Source: Deinococcus sp. (GTDB taxonomy: Bacteria > Deinococcota > Deinococci > Deinococcales > Deinococcaceae). Taken from it: a stretch of 5,054 bases of DNA. The position numbers were made by a program, and so were the translations under genes. The first letter of the stretch is position 1. The number at the start of each line of letters is the position of its first letter. Positions 1 to 4,505 of the stretch are shown one piece after another. Below the pieces are notes generated by a model, which made no database searches, was not told the DNA's origin, and saw only the letters and a program-made list of their open reading frames with translations. Location of the stretch: contig JAQBPF010000255.1 in assembly GCA_028287665.1 (NCBI GenBank), positions 1-5,054 of the forward strand, read 5' to 3'.

Positions 1-1
1 C

Positions 2-175
2 TCCGAGAAGATTTTGCACGGGGGCGGCATTCGCCTCGGCACACCCGCCGTGACCACTCGCGGCATGAACGAGGCCGACATGCACACCATCGCCGGACTG
101 ATCGACCGCGCCCTGAAAGGTGAAGACGTGAAGGCCGAAGTCCACGCCTTTGCAGGCGGCTTCCCACTGCCCTGA
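2..175 (+). CDS. glyA: Serine hydroxymethyltransferase, C-terminal fragment
   Basis: The window opens inside this gene; reading from base 2 gives 57 residues and then TGA. The visible part contains [16 protein letters not shown], the conserved C-terminal-domain stretch of bacterial SHMT, whose arginine lies near the substrate carboxylate in known structures. It continues with the helix [16 protein letters not shown] and ends in FAGGFPLP, a typical SHMT ending. The enzyme is cytoplasmic and PLP-dependent, and interconverts serine plus tetrahydrofolate with glycine plus 5,10-methylene-THF, feeding purine, methionine and thymidylate synthesis. The PLP lysine and the rest of the catalytic core lie off the left edge and cannot be checked. 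The gene is followed by a good terminator (213-249), so it probably ends its transcription unit. Family identity is very secure from the motif. Confidence 0.95.
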   Translation, partial: SEKILHGGGIRLGTPAVTTRGMNEADMHTIAGLIDRALKGEDVKAEVHAFAGGFPLP

Positions 176-212
176 GCCCTGACCGGCCAGCCGCAGCACC
201 ACCCCAAGAATC

Positions 213-249
213 AGGGGCAGGCAGCCCGTGCAGGTGCCCGCCTCTTTTT
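213..249 (+). terminator. Rho-independent terminator after glyA
   Basis: The left arm AGGGGCAGGCA (213-223) pairs with TGCCCGCCTCT (235-245) around an 11-nt loop. The 11-bp stem has one A-C mismatch and one G-T pair. It runs directly into a T tract at 245-249. It sits 37 nt after the glyA stop and well before the next gene, as expected of an intrinsic terminator. Confidence 0.75.
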
Positions 250-290
250 GGGCTCTCAGAATGGCCTCAACTGCCTTCGCTGGACTTAAA

Positions 291-303
291 GTGCATCTTG
301 CAC
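291..303. repeat. Perfect short inverted repeat GTGCA-TCT-TGCAC
   Basis: GTGCA (291-295) and TGCAC (299-303) are exact reverse complements separated by TCT. It lies after the glyA terminator, about 140 bp upstream of the HD-GYP start codon, at the left end of a comparatively AT-rich stretch. It could be an operator for a dimeric regulator. It is too short to be a meaningful terminator and no T tract follows it. No regulator is assigned. Confidence 0.4.
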
Positions 304-337
304 ATTGCTTCCATTTTGCTGGCTTAGCAGATTGTAA

Positions 338-366
338 AGAGCAAATTGCAACCCAGTCAGAGCAAA
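338..366. repeat. Direct repeat AGAGCAAA, 21-bp spacing, upstream of the HD-GYP gene
   Basis: AGAGCAAA occurs at 338-345 and again at 359-366, start to start 21 bp, about two turns of DNA, so both copies face the same side of the helix. A reverse-complement match to the second copy, TTTTGCT, lies at 314-320. This suggests a multi-site binding region between the glyA terminator and the HD-GYP gene. The sites are short and AT-rich, so chance is possible. A TTTACA hexamer at 370-375 follows but has no good partner -10 at normal spacing. Confidence 0.35.
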
Positions 367-429
367 AACTTTACATGTGAAACGGATCAAGGATGAGTTT
401 GTGTGAGAATTTCGTCATAAGTGCTGGGC

Positions 430-435
430 TAGGTT
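430..435 (+). promoter_or_regulatory. Candidate -10 box of a leaderless promoter (HD-GYP gene)
   Basis: TAGGTT fits the TANNNT -10 pattern. Exactly 6 nt separate it from the ATG at 442, so the predicted transcription start is the A of the start codon. No recognisable -35 was seen 16-18 bp upstream. No Shine-Dalgarno match precedes the ATG. An alternative -10 is CATAAG at 416-421, which would give a short leader. Confidence 0.45.
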
Positions 436-441
436 GATGAC

Positions 442-1623
442 ATGACTGGCGCTTCATCTTCCTCTCTGGCCTCTTCCGGCGACCAGACCTCTCTTGTCTT
501 GCTCGCCGATGACCCGCTGCCTTACCCCACGCTGAGCCTGGCCGATCTGACCCTGCATCTCACGCATCTGGGCCTCACGGCCCCGGACCTTGGAAGCGCC
601 ATGAGTCCGGTCTTGGAGGCGCTGGTCGAACGCACGGCAGCTGTGGGGGCAGGATACTTTCAATTGCGCGACGCGAGCCTGACCTACCACGCCCGCGCCG
701 TCAGCGGCGTGATGCCGCAGGGCGTGGCGATGGACGCCATTCTGGCGCACGGCCTCCCCCACCAGCTGCCCCTGATCCAAGCACTGAACACGGCCACTGG
801 GCCGCTCTTTTTTGACGATACGCGCCTGCAACCCCAGGCGGCAGGGTTTCCCGACCTGGGCGTCCTGGCCCTCACCGCCGTGCCCATTCGCAATCGTCAG
901 GGCGTTCTGGTGGGGGCGCTGCTGTCTCATGTCTTCGAGGCCCACCTCTGGACGCTCTATGAACGCCAGACCCTGGCAACGGTCATGGGGCTGGTGGCGT
1001 TGCTGGCGGCCCGCCTGGACGCCGAGGAACGCGAGCAGGCCGCGCACGAAAGTGCCCTGCGTGCAGTGGGCCTGATGCTGGAAGCGCGGGACGCCGAGAC
1101 ACAGGGCCACACCGACCGCGCCACGGAACTGGCGGGCCGCCTCGGCGCGAGACTGGGGCTCAATTCGCAGGAACTCCGGGATCTGCGCTGGGGAGCCTAC
1201 CTGCACGACATCGGCAAAATGGCCATTCCAGACCTGATCCTGCACCATCCCGGCGCACTGGACCAGAAGGCCCGCGCACAGATGCAGGAACATGTGCTGC
1301 AAGGCGCCCTTCTGGCCCAGCAACTCAGCTTTTTGCCACGCACCGCCCACGACGTCATCATGGGCCATCACGAACACTGGGACGGGGGCGGCTACCCGCA
1401 TGGTCTGAGCGGAGAAGCCATTCCCCTGCCCGCCCGCATTTTTGCCGTATGCGACGTGTATGACGCCCTGATCAGCGTCCGGCCCTACAAACATGCCTGG
1501 AGCCGCGCAGAAGCCGTGGCCCATCTGGTGATGTCTCGGGGCAGTCAATTTGACGCGAACATGGTGGATGCGTTGCTGGCTATCTTGCAGGAAGATCACG
1601 AGGATCTGGGAGCGGTGGGCTGA
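442..1623 (+). CDS. GAF and HD-GYP domain phosphohydrolase, probable cyclic-di-GMP phosphodiesterase
   Basis: The 393-residue protein has no signal peptide or membrane segment, so it should be cytoplasmic. Residues 1-50 are low in recognisable features. About 54-195 resemble a GAF sensory domain, including AVPIRNRQGVLVGALLSHVF and a final helix running into a linker helix. About 205-390 form an HD-GYP domain, opening with LEARDAETQGHTDR. It keeps the HD pair H255-D256 with K259 (LHDIGK), H284, the pair H309-H310, the motif HHEHWDGGGYP with GYP at 317-319, and D338 before DALISVRPYK. All expected metal and signature residues appear present, so it is probably active. HD-GYP enzymes hydrolyse c-di-GMP to pGpG or GMP; the GAF ligand here is unknown. 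An in-frame TAG at 430-432 and no other start codon before 442 fix ATG 442 as the earliest start. It stands alone, with no adjacent response regulator or GGDEF gene. Confidence 0.9.
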   Translation: MTGASSSSLASSGDQTSLVLLADDPLPYPTLSLADLTLHLTHLGLTAPDLGSAMSPVLEALVERTAAVGAGYFQLRDASLTYHARAVSGVMPQGVAMDAILAHGLPHQLPLIQALNTATGPLFFDDTRLQPQAAGFPDLGVLALTAVPIRNRQGVLVGALLSHVFEAHLWTLYERQTLATVMGLVALLAARLDAEEREQAAHESALRAVGLMLEARDAETQGHTDRATELAGRLGARLGLNSQELRDLRWGAYLHDIGKMAIPDLILHHPGALDQKARAQMQEHVLQGALLAQQLSFLPRTAHDVIMGHHEHWDGGGYPHGLSGEAIPLPARIFAVCDVYDALISVRPYKHAWSRAEAVAHLVMSRGSQFDANMVDALLAILQEDHEDLGAVG

Positions 1624-1668
1624 TCCGGACCGGTTTGGAGCGCGGCAAGCAGCGACACGCGGCAACCT

Positions 1669-1698
1669 GAAACCGGACAGTCTGGAACCGGACTCTCT
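1669..1698. repeat. Imperfect tandem duplication of a 15-bp unit
   Basis: GAAACCGGACAGTCT (1669-1683) is followed directly by GGAACCGGACTCTCT (1684-1698), which match at 12 of 15 positions. A related TCCGGACCGG lies just after the HD-GYP stop. The repeat is in the 139-bp gap between the HD-GYP gene and queG. It has no hairpin or T tract, so it is not a terminator. Function unknown; a slippage product is a plain explanation. Confidence 0.5.
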
Positions 1699-1750
1699 CC
1701 AGCTGCCCCCTTCAGATCTGGCTCCCAATGTCTGGCCCACCTGAGCGCCA

Positions 1751-1756
1751 TACTTT
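1751..1756 (+). promoter_or_regulatory. Candidate -10 box of a leaderless promoter (queG)
   Basis: TACTTT fits TANNNT and ends 7 nt before the ATG at 1763, leaving a 6-nt gap, so transcription would start at the start codon. There is no Shine-Dalgarno sequence in the preceding bases and no clear -35 hexamer. The same spacing is seen at 430-435 and 3531-3536. Confidence 0.5.
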
Positions 1757-1762
1757 GGGCCG

Positions 1763-2908
1763 ATGTTGCCTGCCGTGCCCACTGCCCCGCCTGCTGCCGC
1801 CGAAACTCTGGCCGACCTCGCCTCTGCGCTGGGGGCCGACGCGGTGGGCTGGGCTGCCGCCCGCGTTCCGGCTGCGGCGGTGGCCGAGTATGCCGGATGG
1901 CTGGACGCAGGCAAGCACGCCGGGATGGGCTATCTGGAACGGCAATTGCCTGCCCGCGCTGACCCCGCCAGCCGTCTGGAAGGGGCAGGCAGCGTGCTGG
2001 TGCTGGGCGTATCGCATGCCTTCGCGCCGCCGCCGATCCCAGCCGATGGGGTGCGGCTCGGGCGGGTGGCCCGGTACGCCTGGACCCCCGATTACCACGA
2101 CCAGTTGCAGCCTCTTCTGACCCGGCTGGAACAGGAAGCAGCCCGGTTGGGCGTGCGGGCGCGGGGCTACGTGGATCACGGCCCCATCATGGAGCGGCTG
2201 TTTGCTGCGGGCGCTTTTCTGGGCTGGCGCGGCAAATCGGGAATGACGGTCAGCACGCGGCTGGGCGCCTTCGTGACGCTGGCTGTCCTGCTGACCGACC
2301 TGCCGTGGGAAGCTGAAGCGGCGGCGCACCCGGACCGCTGCGGGCGCTGCACCCGCTGTATTTCGGCCTGTCCTACGGCGGCCATTGGCCCGGACCGCAC
2401 CATCGACGCCCGGCGCTGCGTGTCGTACCTGACCATAGAACACCGGGGGCCACTGCCGTACGAATGGCGGGCGGGCGTGGGCAACTGGCTGCTGGGCTGC
2501 GACGTGTGTAGCGAGGTCTGCCCCTGGAGCGCCAAAGCTGGCCCGTTGGCCCGCCTGCTGGAGCCTCAGGCACGGCTGGCCTACCCCGATCTCAGCCGAT
2601 TCTTTGGCGTCAGCGAGCGGCAATTTGAGCGTGAGTGGGCCGGAACCGCCCTGCTGCGCCCCCGCCGCAAAGGCATGGCCCGCAACGCCCTGACCGTCCT
2701 GGGCAACCTGCCCGCCGAGCACGAGGCCCGCGAACAGGCCCGCCCGCTGCTGCTGGCCGGAAGCCAGGACCCGGTGTGGGAGGTGCGCGAAGCGGCCGCC
2801 TGGGCGCTGGGGCAGTGGCAGGAAGCCGATCTGCTGACCCCTCTGCTGGCTGATCCACAGGAGATGGTACGGGCCACGGCAGCGCAGGCCTGGGCCAACC
2901 TGGGCTGA
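1763..2908 (+). CDS. queG: Epoxyqueuosine reductase QueG with C-terminal HEAT-like repeats
   Basis: QueG catalyses the last step of queuosine synthesis, reducing epoxyqueuosine to queuosine at the wobble base of tRNAs with GUN anticodons, using cobalamin and two [4Fe-4S] clusters. The 381-residue length matches the family. The N-terminal cobalamin-binding part includes YVDHGPIMER with D138, matching the conserved acidic residue proposed as proton donor, and GWRGKSGMTVSTRLGAF (154-170). The ferredoxin-like part has C193, C196, C199 and C203 (CGRCTRCISACP), a lone C219 (DARRCVSYLTIEHRGP), and C246, C249 and C253 (GCDVCSEVCPWS), so all eight cluster ligands are present. Residues about 300-381 look like HEAT-type helical pairs, such as DPVWEVREAAAWALGQW, as in QueG structures where this part contacts tRNA. 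TGA at 1742-1744 blocks any longer frame, making ATG 1763 the earliest start; it has no Shine-Dalgarno sequence. No other queuosine genes are visible nearby. Confidence 0.95.
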   Translation: MLPAVPTAPPAAAETLADLASALGADAVGWAAARVPAAAVAEYAGWLDAGKHAGMGYLERQLPARADPASRLEGAGSVLVLGVSHAFAPPPIPADGVRLGRVARYAWTPDYHDQLQPLLTRLEQEAARLGVRARGYVDHGPIMERLFAAGAFLGWRGKSGMTVSTRLGAFVTLAVLLTDLPWEAEAAAHPDRCGRCTRCISACPTAAIGPDRTIDARRCVSYLTIEHRGPLPYEWRAGVGNWLLGCDVCSEVCPWSAKAGPLARLLEPQARLAYPDLSRFFGVSERQFEREWAGTALLRPRRKGMARNALTVLGNLPAEHEAREQARPLLLAGSQDPVWEVREAAAWALGQWQEADLLTPLLADPQEMVRATAAQAWANLG

Positions 2909-2928
2909 AGCCGGACATTCAGCCAAAA

Positions 2929-2958
2929 TTGAGCGTCGCTTTAGGGGTTCTCCATTCT
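2929..2958 (+). promoter_or_regulatory. Weak candidate promoter for the NTF2-like gene
   Basis: TTGAGC (2929-2934, four of six to TTGACA) is followed after 18 bp by CATTCT (2953-2958, three of six to TATAAT). It lies in the 97-bp gap after queG and would give a leader of roughly 40 nt. Unlike its neighbours, the downstream gene has no TANNNT box adjoining its start codon. Read-through from queG is an equally good explanation for its expression. Confidence 0.2.
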
Positions 2959-2963
2959 GGGGG

Positions 2964-2992
2964 ATGCCCCACGCTTTGGGCGGTCTGGGCAT
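2964..2992 (+). other. Small hairpin in the queG to NTF2-like gap
   Basis: ATGCCC (2964-2969) pairs with GGGCAT (2987-2992), and a competing arm GCCC (2966-2969) can pair with GGGC (2978-2981). No T tract follows, so an intrinsic terminator is unlikely. If transcribed, it would sit in the leader just before the start codon at 3006. Support is limited to base pairing. Confidence 0.25.
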
Positions 2993-3005
2993 GGTCGGGT
3001 AGAGC

Positions 3006-3434
3006 ATGACCCAAGCCGATTCCGCCCACACCCCCACCGAAGCCAGCACCCTGACCGAGCAATTTATGCAGGCGCTCCAGACCATCGAGCAGACAGGGGA
3101 CGTAGAGCCGTTGGTGGCGCTCTTTGCCGAGGGTTCCAGCCTGAACAACCTGACCACCCAGACCTGGACCGGGCAGGACGGCGCACGCGAATTCTGGACG
3201 GCTTACCTGTCCAATTTTGAAACCATTCGCAGCGAATTCACCCACCATCTGCAGGCCAGCGGGACGGGCCTGATGGAGTGGGAGGCCACCGGGCAACTGA
3301 AGGGCGGCAGCGATCTGGCCTACCGGGGCGTCAGCATCATCGAGATTGACGGCGATAAAGTCAGTGCCTTCCGCACCTACTACGATTCGGCAGCATTCGT
3401 GAATACGGGTGTGGCCGAAGTCCGGACACAGTAG
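3006..3434 (+). CDS. NTF2-like (SnoaL-type) fold protein of unknown function
   Basis: The 142-residue protein has no signal peptide or membrane segment. Its pattern fits the NTF2/SnoaL alpha-plus-beta fold. A helix LTEQFMQALQTIEQTGDVEPLVALFAEGSSLNN (about 16-48) leads to an acidic-aromatic turn. Next come TWTGQDGAREFWTAYLSNFETIRSEF (54-78) and three strands, with GLMEWEATGQLKGG (88-101), LAYRGVSIIEIDGDKVSAFRTYYDSAAF (104-131) and a short tail. This family includes polyketide cyclases, ketosteroid-isomerase-like enzymes, dehydratases and simple ligand-binding proteins. The sequence does not show which applies, so no reaction is assigned. An in-frame TAG at 3000-3002 lies directly before, making ATG 3006 the earliest start. 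No strong Shine-Dalgarno sequence is visible. It is 97 nt after queG and 108 nt before the glutaminyl cyclase gene, both on the same strand. Fold assignment is fairly secure, function is not. Confidence 0.85.
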   Translation: MTQADSAHTPTEASTLTEQFMQALQTIEQTGDVEPLVALFAEGSSLNNLTTQTWTGQDGAREFWTAYLSNFETIRSEFTHHLQASGTGLMEWEATGQLKGGSDLAYRGVSIIEIDGDKVSAFRTYYDSAAFVNTGVAEVRTQ

Positions 3435-3435
3435 G

Positions 3436-3465
3436 CCCATCCTGAGGGCGGGCCACCCTGATGGG
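3436..3465 (+). terminator. Possible hairpin terminator after the NTF2-like gene (no T tract)
   Basis: CCCATC (3436-3441) pairs with GATGGG (3460-3465), and within it AGGG (3445-3448) pairs with CCCT (3456-3459) around a 7-nt loop, with a 3-nt bulge on the left. It begins 2 nt after the stop codon. The following bases (AGTATTGG) carry no T run, so it may only stabilise the 3' end or be a weak terminator. Confidence 0.35.
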
Positions 3466-3472
3466 AGTATTG

Positions 3473-3513
3473 GCAGTGTCTAAAGTCCGCCTAAAGTGGA
3501 CATGCTGCACTGC
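3473..3513. repeat. Nested repeats upstream of the glutaminyl cyclase gene, possible operator
   Basis: CTAAAGT occurs at 3480-3486 and 3491-3497, 11 bp apart, about one helical turn. The second repeat is part of CTAAAGTGGAC and the first of CTAAAGTCCGC, so GTCC (3485-3488) and GGAC (3498-3501) also form an inverted pair. Outside them GCAGTG (3473-3478) is the exact reverse complement of CACTGC (3508-3513). The cluster lies 18-58 bp upstream of the -10-like box at 3531. This is where an activator or repressor site would be expected, but the regulator is unknown. Confidence 0.4.
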
Positions 3514-3530
3514 ACAGGGCGGGCGCACCC

Positions 3531-3536
3531 TACGAT
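3531..3536 (+). promoter_or_regulatory. Candidate -10 box of a leaderless promoter (glutaminyl cyclase gene)
   Basis: TACGAT fits TANNNT and matches TATAAT at four of six positions. Six nt separate it from the GTG at 3543, so transcription would start on the start codon. No Shine-Dalgarno sequence is present. The best -35-like sequence, TGGACA at 3497-3502, is 28 bp upstream, too far for a normal promoter. This box supports choosing GTG 3543 as the start. Confidence 0.5.
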
Positions 3537-3542
3537 AGACAG

Positions 3543-4397
3543 GTGCGCCTCCGCCTTCTGCTCTCCCTGGCCTGTCTGTCTGGTCTGACCCAACCTGCCC
3601 TCGCCGCTTCTGCCACTCCTTCTCCCCGCACGCCTGTCCTGACTCCCCTGGTAACGGCCCGTTATCCGCATGACCGGGCCGCCTTTACCGAGGGGCTTCA
3701 GTATCTGGGCGGCGGAGTGGTACTGGAAAGTACCGGGGTCGTGGGTGAATCTGGCGTCAGAAGAACGGACCTGAAAACGGGGCGGGTGCAGGCCAGCGTG
3801 AGTACCCCTCTGGCCCAGGCTTTTGGCGAGGGCGCAACGGTGCTGGGCGGCATTGCCTATCACCTGACCTGGCAGGAAGGCGTGGCCTTTGCCTTTGATG
3901 CCACGACCCTGCGTGAGATGGGCCGCTACCGCTACACGGGCGAGGGCTGGGGCCTGACCACCGACGGCAAGCAGCTGATTATGAGCAACGGCAGTGCCAC
4001 GTTGGTCTGGCGCGATCCCAAAACTTTTGCCGTGCGCCGCAGCATCACCGTGACCGATCAGGGCCAACCTGTCCGCAACCTGAATGAGCTTGAATATGTA
4101 CAGGGCAGCGTGTACGCCAACGTCTGGCTGACAGACCGGATTGCCAGAATCGACCCCGCCACCGGCAAGGTCACAGCCTGGATCAACGTCGCCAACCTGA
4201 CTCGGGAGGCCAGCGCCACGGCCACCCGCACGGGCAAACCGCTGACCTTCGACGATGTGCCCAACGGTATCGCCTTCATTCCTGAACGCGGCACGCTTCT
4301 ACTGACGGGCAAACGCTGGCCTACCCTCTTTGAGGTAAAAATTCCAGGCCTGAAAATAGAGCCGGGCGTGACCGGGCAGGCGGCAACAAGACGCTGA
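3543..4397 (+). CDS. Exported glutaminyl-peptide cyclotransferase (plant/bacterial type)
   Basis: Glutaminyl cyclases convert N-terminal glutamine of peptides or proteins to pyroglutamate, releasing ammonia. This 284-residue protein matches the five-bladed beta-propeller family known from papaya and Xanthomonas, not the zinc-dependent animal type. Residues 1-21 (MRLRLLLSLACLSGLTQPALA) are a Sec signal peptide with likely cleavage after ALA, so the enzyme should act outside the cytoplasm. A short proline- and threonine-rich linker follows. Family motifs in order are FTEGL (E50), LESTG (E62), AQAFGEGATV (E96), LTW (W110), YTGEGWGLTTDGKQL (W136), LNELE (N181, E182), ANVWLTDRIARIDPATGKV (W195), NGIAF (N241) and LTGKRWPTLFEV (K257, W259). 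From the known plant enzyme, the Glu, Trp, Asn and Lys residues in these motifs line the active site, and all seem kept. The frame has TAA at 3492-3494 and no ATG or GTG before 3543; the GTG start gives a well-formed signal peptide. The natural substrate is unknown. Confidence 0.92.
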   Translation: MRLRLLLSLACLSGLTQPALAASATPSPRTPVLTPLVTARYPHDRAAFTEGLQYLGGGVVLESTGVVGESGVRRTDLKTGRVQASVSTPLAQAFGEGATVLGGIAYHLTWQEGVAFAFDATTLREMGRYRYTGEGWGLTTDGKQLIMSNGSATLVWRDPKTFAVRRSITVTDQGQPVRNLNELEYVQGSVYANVWLTDRIARIDPATGKVTAWINVANLTREASATATRTGKPLTFDDVPNGIAFIPERGTLLLTGKRWPTLFEVKIPGLKIEPGVTGQAATRR

Positions 4398-4418
4398 GGA
4401 AGGTAAGTCACCGACTCT

Positions 4419-4438
4419 CAAGGTGGCCGGGAACCTTG
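4419..4438 (+). other. Small hairpin preceding the shared terminator
   Basis: CAAGGT (4419-4424) and ACCTTG (4433-4438) are exact reverse complements around an 8-nt loop. It sits in the 3' untranslated stretch of the glutaminyl cyclase gene, 5 nt before the main terminator stem. It has no T tract and may have no function of its own. Confidence 0.3.
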
Positions 4439-4443
4439 CAGAA

Positions 4444-4498
4444 CAATCAAAAGCGGCTGCCCCAGGGTTCAACCCTCCAGGGCAGCCGCTTTTGATTG
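4444..4498. terminator. Bidirectional intrinsic terminator between convergent genes
   Basis: CAATCAAAAGCGGCTGCCC (4444-4462) is the exact reverse complement of 4480-4498, giving a perfect 19-bp stem with a 17-nt loop. The core GCGGCTGCCC is GC-rich and flanked on both strands by AAAA before and TTTT after, so a terminator hairpin with a T tract forms whichever strand is transcribed. The loop has its own small inverted repeat, AGGG (4464-4467) with CCCT (4473-4476). It lies between the stop codons of the glutaminyl cyclase gene (4397, plus) and tmk (4506, minus), serving both. Confidence 0.9.
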
Positions 4499-4505
4499 CA
4501 TTCTC

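Noticed and set aside
376..391. CRP-like site TGTGA-N6-TCAAG
   Set aside because: The left half matches the CRP consensus but the right half matches only three of five positions. Without a genome-wide motif search this is not distinguishable from chance.
370..398. TTTACA as a -35 box for the HD-GYP gene
   Set aside because: At 17-bp spacing the partner hexamer is ATGAGT, a poor -10. The box at 430-435 fits the start codon better.
404..420. Possible Deinococcus radiation/desiccation response motif ending in CATAA
   Set aside because: Only the right half resembles the known palindrome; the left half does not match. None of the genes here is a known DNA-damage response gene.
454..1914. Long minus-strand open frame opposite the HD-GYP gene
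   Set aside because: It is antisense to a clear HD-GYP gene, its translation shows no known family and is rich in Gln, His and Arg as expected of a high-GC shadow frame. It also runs across the intergenic gap into queG.
1712..3157. 481-codon minus-strand open frame opposite queG
   Set aside because: It covers all of queG, whose eight cluster cysteines and motifs are unambiguous. The antisense product has no recognisable domain and crosses two gene boundaries.
2919..3440. Minus-strand open frame opposite the NTF2-like gene
   Set aside because: The plus-strand frame has a coherent NTF2-like pattern, while the reverse frame has no family resemblance and spans the intergenic gap.
3551..3575. 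Lipoprotein signal at Cys 11 of the glutaminyl cyclase
   Set aside because: The residue at -3 is Ser rather than Leu, Val or Ile, and the cysteine is too near the N-terminus. The ALA site at residues 19-21 is a better signal peptidase I site.
3480..4067. Minus-strand open frame opposite the glutaminyl cyclase gene
   Set aside because: The plus strand has a signal peptide and an ordered set of family motifs. The reverse frame has none and runs through the promoter region.
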